43,070 bases of DNA from Sporosarcina limicola (lineage in GTDB: Bacteria; Bacillota; Bacilli; Bacillales_A; Planococcaceae), in the NCBI RefSeq assembly GCF_014873855.1, contig NZ_JADBEL010000029.1, positions 1 to 43,070 on the forward strand, in the 5' to 3' direction. The stretch's first letter is position 1, and each line of letters begins with the position of its first letter. Position numbers and translations under genes: made by a program. The notes beneath the pieces were generated by a model. That model saw only the letters and a list, made by a program, of their open reading frames with translations. It did no database searches and was not told where the DNA came from. Below, piece after piece: positions 34,936 through 43,070 of the stretch.

Positions 34936-35313
34936 TTACTCGCTAGGTATATATCCAATTACATTATTGCTATCTTTATCTATTAATACGACCGGGAGTC
35001 CAGTAACGGTATTGGGTTCGTCTTCAAAACTTACTTTATATACTATTTTTCCAACATACTTTTTTGATAAAACCTCATCCAAAGAATCTACGGTATGGTT
35101 AGATACCACAGCAGTATTAGTTTTCACGCTGTTTTGGGTTCCCCAATTGTTTTTAATAATATATTTTCTCGCCGCTTCAATTTGTTCTGTATATTGAGGA
35201 TTTTCACTTGATATTTCAGATGTAATTCCAGCATTATTACCTTTGGTTGCACACCCTGTTAAACTGATCAACAAGCACGACAAAATCATTAAAAAAAATA
35301 GACTTTTATTCAT
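34936..35313 (-). CDS. small hypothetical lipoprotein
   Basis: 125 residues with a clear lipoprotein signal (FFLMILSCLLISLTGCATK, Cys 21) and AGGAGG-type site before ATG. The mature part has a helix (TEQIEAARKYIIKNNWG) followed by strands (KIVYKVSFEDEPN, LPVVLIDKDSNNVIGYI), a layout resembling small PepSY-like or cystatin-like folds. It is divergent from the second matrixin gene with about 100 bases between. Function unknown. Confidence 0.8.
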   Translation of the reverse strand: MNKSLFFLMILSCLLISLTGCATKGNNAGITSEISSENPQYTEQIEAARKYIIKNNWGTQNSVKTNTAVVSNHTVDSLDEVLSKKYVGKIVYKVSFEDEPNTVTGLPVVLIDKDSNNVIGYIPSE

Positions 35314-35418
35314 TATTATAACCTCCTTAGCATTTTAATTTTCCAATGGATTAGAAAATATTTACTATTGAGGAAATATACTATATAGTTCAAAATATAT
35401 CAAACTTAGGAGGTTATT

Positions 35419-36056
35419 ATGAAGAAGATTATTTCCATCTTACTAATTTTCAGTTTAATTTTTCTCGTTAGTTCAAATTCAGTGGATGCTTACAATTTTT
35501 GGACAAACAAAGCAAAATTAACGAAACCCATAGATGGTGGGCAATATTATGTAAGTCATTCAAAAGTTGGAACTACTGAATATTTAGCTCCCGTTAGTGG
35601 TGCTGTTCTTGATTGGAACAGAAAGGCATACACAAATAAAGTGGATGTTAATTTCACACGTACAACTTCACGAGCTAGTACAGCTGCTGATTTTTAATTG
35701 CTAGTTATGGAAATACAGGTTGGAATGGTATAGCACTGTTTTTTAAAGTGGGAGAAGGGCAAATTTCTACTGAAGATAGTGGTCCTACTCAAAACTACAA
35801 TTATACTGAGCTTAAACTGAACCACAGTTATTTATATGACGATGAACCCATCGATATTCAAGCTACTGCCATGCATGAATTTGGACACGCACTAGGTTTA
35901 GCTCATTCAAGTACAAAAGATGCAATCATGTATAAAAATCGTGACAGAAATGTAAAAAATGTATCCGGTGATGATATTCAAGGTATAAGGCATATCAAAA
36001 TAAATAACGGATCAAATTCGAACGCCTTCCAGAATAGAAACATAAAGTGTTTTTAA
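35419..36056 (+). pseudogene. second matrixin-type metalloprotease, frameshifted in a T tract
   Basis: A signal peptide (MKKIISILLIFSLIFLVSSN) is followed by a mature domain that ends abruptly after STAADF. The next frame continues at once with LIASYGNTGWNGIALFFK, reaching the zinc motif HEFGHALGLAHS and the Met-turn IMYK. The run at 35691-35695 has five T; six would give ADFLIASYG in one frame. Corrected length is about 212 residues. It is a paralogue in type of the gene at 30730-31309 but diverged in sequence. Excellent AGGAGG before ATG 35419. Confidence 0.88.
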
Positions 36057-36145
36057 GTTGTAGTTAATCGACCATTATTATACTCAAATGGAGGTTATGT
36101 TGCCCATTATCGCTAAAGTAAACATAGCTTCCCCTTACCCAAAAA

Positions 36146-37378
36146 TCAGCTTACAATACTATTATTTCCATATAAACCACCATTTCTTATAGTTTTCGGA
36201 TCTATTGTCACAAACCATTTTTCTATTCCAGCTGCCCGCTCGATTAGCTGTTCATAGTAATTCATGATGCTTTTTTTTACCTTTACTCCCGTTTCATACA
36301 CGTTTTCTGATAAACTAACAGTCGGATTTTTTCCTTTCCACACCATACTTTTCGCAAAACCTAAGACAGCCTCCAGCGTATCCAGAATGTCCCCATTCCA
36401 ATGTTGCTCTAAGCGTCCCCAAGCTCTTTCCACCGGATTATATTTACTGTGGTAGGGAGGAAAATACGCTAAAATGACTTTAATGTGATACGTGGCCGAA
36501 AACTCGATGATTCGTTTCATGAATTGTGTTCTGCGACTGCTATTTTCGGGTCCGTTATCTGCATTGATAATGAGCGTATCCTTCGTGTGTAAGTAATGTT
36601 TACACCAGTAGGCCTCAATGCAATCCACCATAAAATCCGCTGTTGCCTTCGTTTCTGTAAATACAAGTTCAAGGTGGTCACTCGTTAAATCTAGTATTCC
36701 AAAGGGAGTTACGTAGTCGTTTCCAAAGTCATGATCATTCGCTTTTACTAGATTTCTACTTTTACCACCTCTTGAGAAATTGCCGATTTTCACCCGATCT
36801 TTCGTATCAATCGAGATTCTGACTACGTTATCTTTGTCTTTATTCTCATCATGTACTTTTTTTAGATGGTCAAAGATTGCATCTGTTTCTGCTATTTTTT
36901 TGAGCGGCTTCGCTTTTTGTACCTTTTGAAGACGATAGCCCAGTTTGTTGATTTTATTGTTCAGTGTTTGGGTGACGGGTAACTCTTCGTCCGTATAGCC
37001 TTTTTGACCAATGAGTTGCTTACGCACTTCTTTAACGGTCACCCTGGTAAAAAGTCGAGTCGTTCCAAAATCAGGGTCTGTCTGACTTTGAGTGTCAATA
37101 ATATCTGTTATATCTTCTAGTAAATTCGGAAGTTTCACTTCCACACCTTTCCGTCCACGGGCATTAAAGGCATCCGCGATGGAGATACCTTTTAACTCAA
37201 ATCTACCTTTTCGTATCGTATTCCGACTAACATTAAATTCTTTGGCAACTGTTGATTGACCCCCCTTTCCCAGGGATTTAGCTATTTTAGCAAGTGCTTT
37301 TCGTTTGTCGGAACCCTTCAATTTATGAATAGTTTCTATAAAAATAGCTTTGCATTTACCGAAATATGTAGGTATCAT
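36146..37378 (-). CDS. ISAzo13-family transposase
   Basis: 410 residues, full length for the Rhodopirellula-type/ISAzo13 family. N-terminal helix-turn-helix (STVAKEFNVSRNTIRKGRFEL); the DDE core shows ISIDTKDRVKIGNFSRGG, LIINADNGPENSSRR and KYNPVERAWGRLEQHWNG. No stop or frameshift is seen, so this is the only apparently intact transposase in the island. Inverted terminal repeats could not be found in the flanks. Confidence 0.9.
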   Translation of the reverse strand: MIPTYFGKCKAIFIETIHKLKGSDKRKALAKIAKSLGKGGQSTVAKEFNVSRNTIRKGRFELKGISIADAFNARGRKGVEVKLPNLLEDITDIIDTQSQTDPDFGTTRLFTRVTVKEVRKQLIGQKGYTDEELPVTQTLNNKINKLGYRLQKVQKAKPLKKIAETDAIFDHLKKVHDENKDKDNVVRISIDTKDRVKIGNFSRGGKSRNLVKANDHDFGNDYVTPFGILDLTSDHLELVFTETKATADFMVDCIEAYWCKHYLHTKDTLIINADNGPENSSRRTQFMKRIIEFSATYHIKVILAYFPPYHSKYNPVERAWGRLEQHWNGDILDTLEAVLGFAKSMVWKGKNPTVSLSENVYETGVKVKKSIMNYYEQLIERAAGIEKWFVTIDPKTIRNGGLYGNNSIVS

Positions 37379-37459
37379 AGTATCTGTATCCTTTGTTATG
37401 TTTTTTTGTTTTTGTTGTTATTAACAATTAAAACATATTTCAAGGGATATTTTTTATTT

Positions 37460-37618
37460 ATATATGTTGAACTTATAATTTATCTGTAATCTTCAGCGAA
37501 GGCGTCTACTGGGGTAGCCGAAGCGATAAGACTGATAATGGTTTTCTATCAGGCTTATCGCGGGAGGCATCCCCAAGCGCCGAGCGTTGTTAGTAAGATT
37601 CTTTAGTTGAACATATAT
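37460..37618. repeat. MITE-like palindromic element with terminal inverted repeats
   Basis: ATATATGTTGAACT at 37460-37473 and its inverse (one mismatch) at 37605-37618 bound a 159-bp segment. Inside, GATAAG-CTGATA pairs with TATCAG-CTTATC, and GGGGTAGCC with GGCATCCCC outside it, giving a long imperfect hairpin. It encodes no protein. It is GC-rich against an AT-rich surround. Relatives occur at 17774 and 27376. Confidence 0.75.
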
Positions 37619-37642
37619 AGTTGAAATTGGTTCGTTATTTTT

Positions 37643-38408
37643 TTGGTAATGCCTTATACGAATTTGGGACTACTATTATCTGAACAATGTGAGCATACAA
37701 TTAAATGCGCACGTTATAAAGGTAACACGAAATTGGAGTTTCAGGATCGAAAGGAATTCCAAGGATCGCTTTTAAAGCAAGTAAACGACGTATATGACTA
37801 TTTGCAGCTTCATAATGCGAGTTCAGTGACGTTCAATGGGCTACAAAGGGTTGAAAGGACGGAATATCCAAACTATGTACTACGCGAAGCACTCATTAAT
37901 GCTGCGGTGCATCGGGATTATGGTTTTAGTGGAAGTATTTTGATTCATATTTTTGAAAACTGGATTGAGATTGTTTCTGTAGGTATTGGTACAGGGGTTG
38001 TCGGTTGAAGATATAGAGCTTGGCATTTCCCAAAGCCGAAATACTAAATTAGCCAACTATTTTTATCGGCTAAAATGGATTGAAAGCTACGGGACTGGAT
38101 TGCAACGGATAATGGAAAGTTATGTGAACGCGAAGGTCATTCCTTCTTGGGAGATTGGTCCAAATGCATTTGTCATTACATTACCTAAGATAGAGCTGAA
38201 GCATCAAGAAACAACAAAATCGAATGATATGGATTTGGATCTATGGATGGCGCAACATGAATCCTTTACAAGAAAGGAGTTAGAAGAGTTTATCGGTAAA
38301 AGTAAATCATTTATTCGTGTCTTTATCAATTCGCAAATCGCTTTAAATCGCATTGAACAAATTGGACATGGACCGGCGACTAAGTACCGGGTGATAGCTA
38401 AAGAGTAG
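37643..38408 (+). pseudogene. headless, frameshifted AlbA_2/HATPase-type ATP-binding protein
   Basis: The visible protein starts in mid-domain (YTNLGLLLSEQCEHTIKCAR) and includes the ATPase motif YVLREALINAAVHRDYGFSG, then breaks at IEIVSVG. The rest, LVQGLSVEDIELGISQSRNT, KLANYFYRLKWIESYGTGL and a winged-helix tail, is in another frame. Loss of two bases near 37985 (GGTGGATTG to GGTATTG) explains the shift. The N-terminal AlbA_2/Schlafen-like domain that normally precedes (about 150-200 residues) is missing; the break lies at the MITE-like repeat. The stop lies in the right copy of the 89-bp repeat. Confidence 0.85.
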
Positions 38409-38495
38409 AACACTATCTTATAATGGATAGTGTTTTTTCATATTTAACAAGCTCATGCATCAATTGTGTTAGAATAGTAATAATATTACAGTAAC
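38407..38495 (+). repeat. 89-bp direct repeat, right copy, with terminator and ABC-operon leader
   Basis: Matches 26095-26183. It holds the hairpin AACACTATC/GATAGTGTT with T-run, which ends the upstream pseudogene, and the leader just before the ABC ATPase gene (TTAGAATAGTAATAATATTAC). This copy is in its native place, since the ABC operon follows. Confidence 0.9.
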
Positions 38496-38506
38496 GGGGT
38501 GTCGAA

Positions 38507-39307
38507 ATGAAATCAACGGGTGAAAAGGTGTTATCTCTTCGGAATTTAACGATGAATTATGGATCGAAACAGGTGTTAAGGGGTATCGATTTGGAGGTAT
38601 ACCAAGGTCAAATCATCGGTTACATCGGGCCGAATGGGGCGGGGAAAAGTACGACGGTTAAGATTATGCTTGGGTTGATTGATGGTTATAAAGGTGAAGT
38701 TGAGGTTTTTGGTCAGAATATTGCTTCGGGCGATCCAACCTATAAGCGGCGAATCGGATATGTTCCTGAAAATGCGGAAGCCTATGATAATTTGACGGCG
38801 AGTGAGTATTTGACGTTCACTGGAGAACTTTACGGCATGGACCGGAATCATGCGGAGGAAAAAGCAGTCCGTTTGATGAAGGAATTCGATTTGGGTGATG
38901 TCATTCATACGAGATTATCCTCTTTTTCGAAGGGAATGAAGCAAAAAGTATTGATCATTTCCAGCTTGTTGCATGATCCAGACTTGTTGTTTTTGGATGA
39001 ACCATTAAGTGGGTTGGACGCGAATAGTATGATGATTATCCGAGAAGTTTTATCGCAACTTGCGGCACAGGGTAAAACGATTTTTTATTCATCACATATC
39101 ATGGATCTTGTTGAGAAAATCAGCACACGAATCGTACTGATTGTAAAAGGAAAAGTGGTTGCTGATGGAAGTTTTGAGGAGTTGCAGGCACTAAGTGAAG
39201 AGGGGACACTGGCAGAAATTTTCAACCAGTTGACAGGATTTACGGAACATAGAAGCATCGCAGAGAAATTCGTTTCGATTGTTCGGGAGGAAGATGGTGA
39301 TGCGTAA
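38507..39307 (+). CDS. ABC transporter ATP-binding protein
   Basis: 266 residues. Walker A GPNGAGKST near residues 43-51, Q-loop region YVPENAEAYDNLT, signature FSKGMKQK in the usual LSGGQ place, Walker B LLFLDEPLSGLD, H-loop IFYSSHIMD. This is the ABC-2 type exporter ATPase pattern. It starts at ATG 38507 and overlaps the permease by 8 bases. The pair probably exports a lipid, peptide or drug; the substrate is not given by the sequence. Confidence 0.93.
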   Translation: MKSTGEKVLSLRNLTMNYGSKQVLRGIDLEVYQGQIIGYIGPNGAGKSTTVKIMLGLIDGYKGEVEVFGQNIASGDPTYKRRIGYVPENAEAYDNLTASEYLTFTGELYGMDRNHAEEKAVRLMKEFDLGDVIHTRLSSFSKGMKQKVLIISSLLHDPDLLFLDEPLSGLDANSMMIIREVLSQLAAQGKTIFYSSHIMDLVEKISTRIVLIVKGKVVADGSFEELQALSEEGTLAEIFNQLTGFTEHRSIAEKFVSIVREEDGDA

Positions 39308-40934
39308 CTTTCGTACATTGAAGTTCCTTGCTCGATTCAGAGGCCTTTTTACGCGATTCGGAATCGATTTTGATGCAATGCAGACGATTTTACGAATTAA
39401 ATTGACGATGGATGAAAGACGGGTTCCGACAATTTTTCAAAATGCCTCGAAGAAGAAAGACGGTAATCAATTTCTGAAATCGTTATGGATCTATGCGTTA
39501 TATGGATTGGTCTTGATTCCGTTCATATTGCTTGGGGAAAATTATATATTTCAAATGAGTATTGTTTTTGGAATGCTCATGTTCATCTTGATGACGTCAA
39601 TGATTTCGGATTTTTCTTCCGTGTTGCTTGATGTAAGGGATAAAAATATTTTACATACGAAACCGGTAAGTGGACGGACAATTAGCGCGGCGAAAGTGAT
39701 TCATGTGATGATTTATATGACGTTCGTAACAGCGTCGTTTGCTGCGATTCCGTTTATTGCTAGTGTTTTTAGGCATGGCTTGGCTTTTGGATTGGTTTTT
39801 CTAATCGGCCTGTTGTTCACAATGCTTTTTATCGTCGTGTTGACGGCGTTACTCTACCTGGTTGTTTTACGGGTTTTCGATGGGGAACGATTGAAGGATA
39901 TTATTAATTATGTACAAATACTTTTATCTGTGGGCGTTGTTGTGGGGTATCAAGTATTTATTAGGTCTTTTGAGTTTATTAATTTGGATATGGTGTACGT
40001 ATTTGAATGGTGGCATGTCGTTCTACCACCCTTGTGGTATGGAGCATCATTTGAGGTTTTTCTTCATCATGATTATTCCAGCTACATGATTGTTTTTGTA
40101 TTGCTTGCTGTTATTGTTCCACTCATTTCAATCTATTGTTATTCGCGATTGATGCCTTCTTTTGAACGCAATTTAGAGAAGTTATTGAGCGATACAAGGA
40201 AGAGGAAAAAGAAGTGGACTGGGTTAGATGAATTATGGGGAAAAGTCACGTGTCGAAATAAGGAAGAGAGACTATTCTGCCGTTTCGCTATGCTCATGAT
40301 GAGGCAAGAAAGAGAGTTCAAATTGAAAGTGTATCCAGCGTTAGGAATTGGTCTTGTTTTCCCATTCATTTTCATTGTCAATGAGCTACGTGATCGAACG
40401 TTAGCTGATATATCAACGGGGAGGTTGTTTTTATTTATTTATTTTTGTAATTTAATAATCCCGACGAGTGTTCACATGCTGCAATTCTCAGGGGATTACA
40501 AGGGGAGTTGGCTGTTCAAGGCGGCTCCGATTCAACAAGTGTCTGCCGTTTATAGCGCTGCGTTAAAGGCGTTTTTGGTGAAGTTGTATGTCCCTTCTTT
40601 GGCACTACTTAGCATTGCGTTCATATGGATTTTTACGGGGAGAATACTTCCTGATTTAGTGGCGGTTCTGTTGGCTGGAATTATTCAAACAGTTGTTACG
40701 TATAAGTTCATCAATAATGAAAATTTTCCTTTTTCGAAGCCGTTTGAATTTGCGCAGGATGGCGTTGGGGCCAAAATGATACTACCCTTTTTGCTAACGG
40801 GTGTCTCTGTACTGGCGCATTTGGCAGCAAGAGCTGTGGATTATGGAATTTATATTTATATCGTTCTGCTCCTAGCAGTTGTAGTCATCGGTTGGCGCGT
40901 TGTTTTTCCTAAAAGGGTAAAGGCTATTTACTAA
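39300..40934 (+). CDS. ABC-2 type transporter permease
   Basis: About 544 residues with many membrane helices in clusters (about 75-125, 160-250, 310-370, 420-530). ATG 39300 has GGAGG with 9-base spacing; the ATG at 39294 is too close. It overlaps the ATPase gene, so the two are coupled. The last 15 codons of its membrane end recur as a scar at 27758-27803. Similar two-gene pairs are common in Bacillales with unknown substrate. Confidence 0.88.
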   Translation: MRNFRTLKFLARFRGLFTRFGIDFDAMQTILRIKLTMDERRVPTIFQNASKKKDGNQFLKSLWIYALYGLVLIPFILLGENYIFQMSIVFGMLMFILMTSMISDFSSVLLDVRDKNILHTKPVSGRTISAAKVIHVMIYMTFVTASFAAIPFIASVFRHGLAFGLVFLIGLLFTMLFIVVLTALLYLVVLRVFDGERLKDIINYVQILLSVGVVVGYQVFIRSFEFINLDMVYVFEWWHVVLPPLWYGASFEVFLHHDYSSYMIVFVLLAVIVPLISIYCYSRLMPSFERNLEKLLSDTRKRKKKWTGLDELWGKVTCRNKEERLFCRFAMLMMRQEREFKLKVYPALGIGLVFPFIFIVNELRDRTLADISTGRLFLFIYFCNLIIPTSVHMLQFSGDYKGSWLFKAAPIQQVSAVYSAALKAFLVKLYVPSLALLSIAFIWIFTGRILPDLVAVLLAGIIQTVVTYKFINNENFPFSKPFEFAQDGVGAKMILPFLLTGVSVLAHLAARAVDYGIYIYIVLLLAVVVIGWRVVFPKRVKAIY

Positions 40935-41033
40935 TTTTCATCTCTTAATCAAAAACTAAAGTTCTAATTATTGCTCTACTCAAATTCAATTTGTTATACA
41001 CTAGATAGAGATAGTGTGAGAGGGGGCGATGGG

Positions 41034-42290
41034 TTGAAGAAGTTTAGTAAAGCTGAAAATGGTTGGATGTTTTATGACTGGGCAAATTCTGCATACTCAA
41101 TCATAATTACGACCGCGGTATTTCCGATTTTTTATAAATCGGTTGCGACAAGTGCAGGTGTTGATAACGCGGACTCAACGGCATATTTAGGGTATGCGGT
41201 GGCAGCGGCGACGTTTATATTGGCGATGATTGGGCCTATATTAGGGTCGATTGCGGATTATCAAGGGTTAAAAAAGAAATTCTTCTTGTTCTTTTTTGCG
41301 CTAGGTTCTGTATCGACTGCTGTGCTTGCATTTGTACCAGACGGAAATTGGGTTTTATTATTAATTATTTATTCGATTACTGCGGTTGGATTTCATGGGG
41401 CAAATATATTTTATGATGCTTTTCTTGTAGATGTGACCCCAGGGGAACGGATGGATAAGATTTCATCTCGAGGGTTCGGACTTGGGTATGTTGGAAGTGC
41501 AATCCCGTTTGTCATAAGTATAGCGCTAATTTTGTTGGCGGATAAAGGGGTAATCCCGTTTTCAACAGCTTTTGCAACTAGACTGGCATTTATCATTACA
41601 GCGGTTTGGTGGGTCATATTTACAATTCCGATGCTTAAAAATGTTATTCAGATCCATTCGATTCCACGAGATTCGAATATAATTGCTGGTAGTTTTAGAC
41701 GAGTTGCAACTACATTTAAAGAGATTCGCAAGTATCGTCATGTATTTTTGTTTTTAATTGCTTATTTCTTTTATATTGATGGGGTTGGAACAATTATTTC
41801 AATGTCGACTGCGTACGGAACTGATTTAGGTATTAGCGCTACTTCTTTACTAATCATATTATTCGTCACCCAAGTAGTGGCAGCCCCGTTTGCGATTCTT
41901 TACGGGCGATTATCACAAAAGTACACGGGGAAAAAGATGTTATACGTTGGAATTGGTGTCTATATCATTGTTTGTATTTATGCATTTTTCATGAAAACAG
42001 AGACAGATTTCTGGATTTTGGCAATGCTTGTAGCTACGTCTCAAGGTGGGATTCAAGCACTTAGTCGTTCATATTTTGCGAAACTTGTTCCGAAAGAAAA
42101 GTCGAATGAGTTCTTTGGTTTTTATAATATTTTTGGAAAGTTTGCATCGGTTATGGGTCCATTATTGGTCGGTGTAACGGCACAGTTAACGGGGAGTTCA
42201 TCATATGGTGTTTTCAGCCTTGTTGTACTGTTCATCATCGGAATAATTGTTCTTAAATTTGTGCCAGAACCTGAATTGAAAGTGGTTTGA
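41034..42290 (+). CDS. UMF1/Atg22-type MFS transporter
   Basis: 418 residues from TTG 41034, selected by GAGGGGGCG 7 bases upstream and by the conserved opening KAENGWMFYDWANSAYSIII. That NGW..YDWANSAY motif marks the UMF1 (Atg22-like) family. Twelve helices. In fungi Atg22 exports vacuolar amino acids; the bacterial substrate is unknown. Single-gene unit with terminator. Confidence 0.9.
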   Translation: MKKFSKAENGWMFYDWANSAYSIIITTAVFPIFYKSVATSAGVDNADSTAYLGYAVAAATFILAMIGPILGSIADYQGLKKKFFLFFFALGSVSTAVLAFVPDGNWVLLLIIYSITAVGFHGANIFYDAFLVDVTPGERMDKISSRGFGLGYVGSAIPFVISIALILLADKGVIPFSTAFATRLAFIITAVWWVIFTIPMLKNVIQIHSIPRDSNIIAGSFRRVATTFKEIRKYRHVFLFLIAYFFYIDGVGTIISMSTAYGTDLGISATSLLIILFVTQVVAAPFAILYGRLSQKYTGKKMLYVGIGVYIIVCIYAFFMKTETDFWILAMLVATSQGGIQALSRSYFAKLVPKEKSNEFFGFYNIFGKFASVMGPLLVGVTAQLTGSSSYGVFSLVVLFIIGIIVLKFVPEPELKVV

Positions 42291-42293
42291 GGA

Positions 42294-42334
42294 GATAAAA
42301 GCGGGGGCGCACTATGATGTGCCCTCGCTTTTAT
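42294..42334 (+). terminator. terminator after the UMF1 gene
   Basis: GATAAAAGCGGGGGCGCA pairs with TGTGCCCTCGCTTTTATC (two mismatches) around a short loop, with T-run in the arm. Confidence 0.88.
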
Positions 42335-42372
42335 CTATAAGTATATGGATTGATTGCGAGGGGAAATAAATT

Positions 42373-42846
42373 ATGTGCGATGTAATTAATTATAAAATAT
42401 GGACGGTTTGTATGATTCAAGATGGCGATAAAGTGTTACTACTTGATAGACAATACGACAATTTCAAAGGCTATATTCCCCCAGGAGGAAAAGTGGATTT
42501 TCCGGAAAGTATTGTTGGAGGAGCGATCCGAGAGGTAAAAGAAGAGACGGGACTCGAAGTGGAAAACCTTGTTTATAAAGGCCTTTATGAGTATGTTAAC
42601 CCTGTTACCAAGGATAGGTATATGATATTCAACTATCTTACTAAAAATTTCAAAGGTGAATTGTTAGATAATCCACCTGAAGGAAAACTAGTTTGGTTCA
42701 CTATTGATGAGTGTCTTCATTTACCGATGCAACAATCGATTCGAAGAAGGTTTCCGTTATTTTTCGAAGATGGAACTTTTGAAATCCAAGTTACTTGGGA
42801 TGATGAGAATAACGTAGAGGGCGAAGTAACAATCAAGAGAACGTAA
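42373..42846 (+). CDS. Nudix hydrolase, 8-oxo-dGTP diphosphatase-like
   Basis: 157 residues. The Nudix box is complete: GGKVDFPESIVGGAIREVKE followed by ETGLEV (G-x5-E-x7-REVKEETGLE). The flanks (YIPPGGK, YEYVNPVTKDRYMIFNY) fit MutT-like enzymes that cleave oxidised nucleoside triphosphates. GAGGGG precedes ATG 42373. The exact nucleotide substrate is inference. Confidence 0.88.
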   Translation: MCDVINYKIWTVCMIQDGDKVLLLDRQYDNFKGYIPPGGKVDFPESIVGGAIREVKEETGLEVENLVYKGLYEYVNPVTKDRYMIFNYLTKNFKGELLDNPPEGKLVWFTIDECLHLPMQQSIRRRFPLFFEDGTFEIQVTWDDENNVEGEVTIKRT

Positions 42847-42943
42847 ATGAAAACCTCTGTTATCAGTTGTAAACATGTAGTATAAAAAGTGAAGATTAAT
42901 GAAATAATGGAGGATTTGCAGCGGTTAAAGTGAGCATTAAAAA

Positions 42944-42967
42944 AAGAAGAGGAAGTTTCCTCTTCTT
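42944..42967. terminator. hairpin just before the group II intron
   Basis: AAGAAGAGGAA and TTCCTCTTCTT form a perfect 11-bp stem with a 2-base loop (or longer loop if the inner pairs open). It lacks a long T-run because the intron begins 8 bases later. Confidence 0.6.
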
Positions 42968-42975
42968 CACTAATC

Positions 42976-43070
42976 GTGTGCCCGGCATGGGTAATCGCTA
43001 GGTGGTGAAAGTCCACTACAGGCTTGGCAGTAGGAACTGTTAGCAGAAGGCAAGGGTGTCCTCCGCGAGG
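42976..43070 (+). mobile_element. group II intron, 5' end only
   Basis: From GTGTGCCCGGCATGGGTAA the sequence shows the conserved start (GTGYG) and domain I blocks of bacterial group II introns: CTAGGTGGTGAAAGTCCACT, then CAGGCTTGGCAGTAGGAACT and GTTAGC..GAAGGCAAGGGTGT. The rest, including the reverse transcriptase gene, is beyond the window. Insertion just 3' of a hairpin recalls the target choice of class C introns, but the class cannot be set from 95 bases. Confidence 0.85.

Noticed and set aside
36060..37500. Inverted terminal repeats for the ISAzo13-type element
   Set aside because: No convincing inverted pair was found by eye in the flanks, so boundaries were left open.
1..43070. CRISPR arrays, tRNA or rRNA genes
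   Set aside because: No regularly spaced direct repeats and no tRNA or rRNA conserved segments were seen on either strand.

Overview
The window looks like a low-GC Firmicute chromosome, most likely Bacillales of the Planococcaceae/Sporosarcina type. The reasons are AT-rich DNA, strong AGGAGG-type ribosome binding sites with GTG/TTG starts, Bacillus-type lipoproteins, DegV, DUF3888 and YfcC family proteins, and many hairpin plus T-run terminators. The genus is inference from gene content, not from a marker gene.

Region 1 (1-2.3 kb) starts with the first codons of a leftward gene, then an amber-interrupted small ORF and a two-gene operon: an unrecognised 183-residue protein and a pyruvate-kinase C-terminal-like (PK_C) protein. 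A short leftward SMI1-like ORF and a second amber-interrupted ORF follow.

Region 2 (2.3-10.4 kb) is a complete four-gene type II Wadjet (JetABCD) anti-plasmid operon: kleisin-like JetA, KITE-like JetB, SMC ATPase JetC and TOPRIM nuclease JetD. Reading frames overlap by a few bases and all key motifs are present. A 1031-residue hybrid sensor kinase with two kinase modules and an internal receiver domain follows.

Region 3 (13.7-25.9 kb) looks like ordinary chromosome: a CynX-type MFS transporter, a coenzyme F420-0:glutamate ligase-like protein divergent from a LysR regulator, a SAM methyltransferase, a TetM-like GTPase, small hypothetical genes, an MFS transporter convergent with an AraC regulator, a YfcC permease and a tandem GNAT acetyltransferase. 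Between them is a leftward cobalamin riboswitch with no recognisable target gene, only a short dubious ORF and an intrinsic terminator.

Region 4 (26.1-38.5 kb) is a decayed accessory island. It is bounded by direct copies of an 89-bp terminator/promoter segment and carries DegV, DUF3888, three lipoproteins, two matrixin-type metalloproteases each broken by a different frameshift, two damaged IS4-family transposase genes, an intact ISAzo13-type transposase, a frameshifted serine recombinase, two solitary 38-bp Tn3-family termini, a MITE-like repeat, gene tails and a headless, frameshifted ATP-binding protein. A short mosaic of the tails of the flanking permease and acetyltransferase genes shows that the borders have been duplicated and rearranged.

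Region 5 (38.5-43.07 kb) returns to intact genes: an ABC ATPase/permease pair, a UMF1-type MFS transporter and a Nudix hydrolase. The window ends inside the 5' part of a group II intron lying just after a hairpin.
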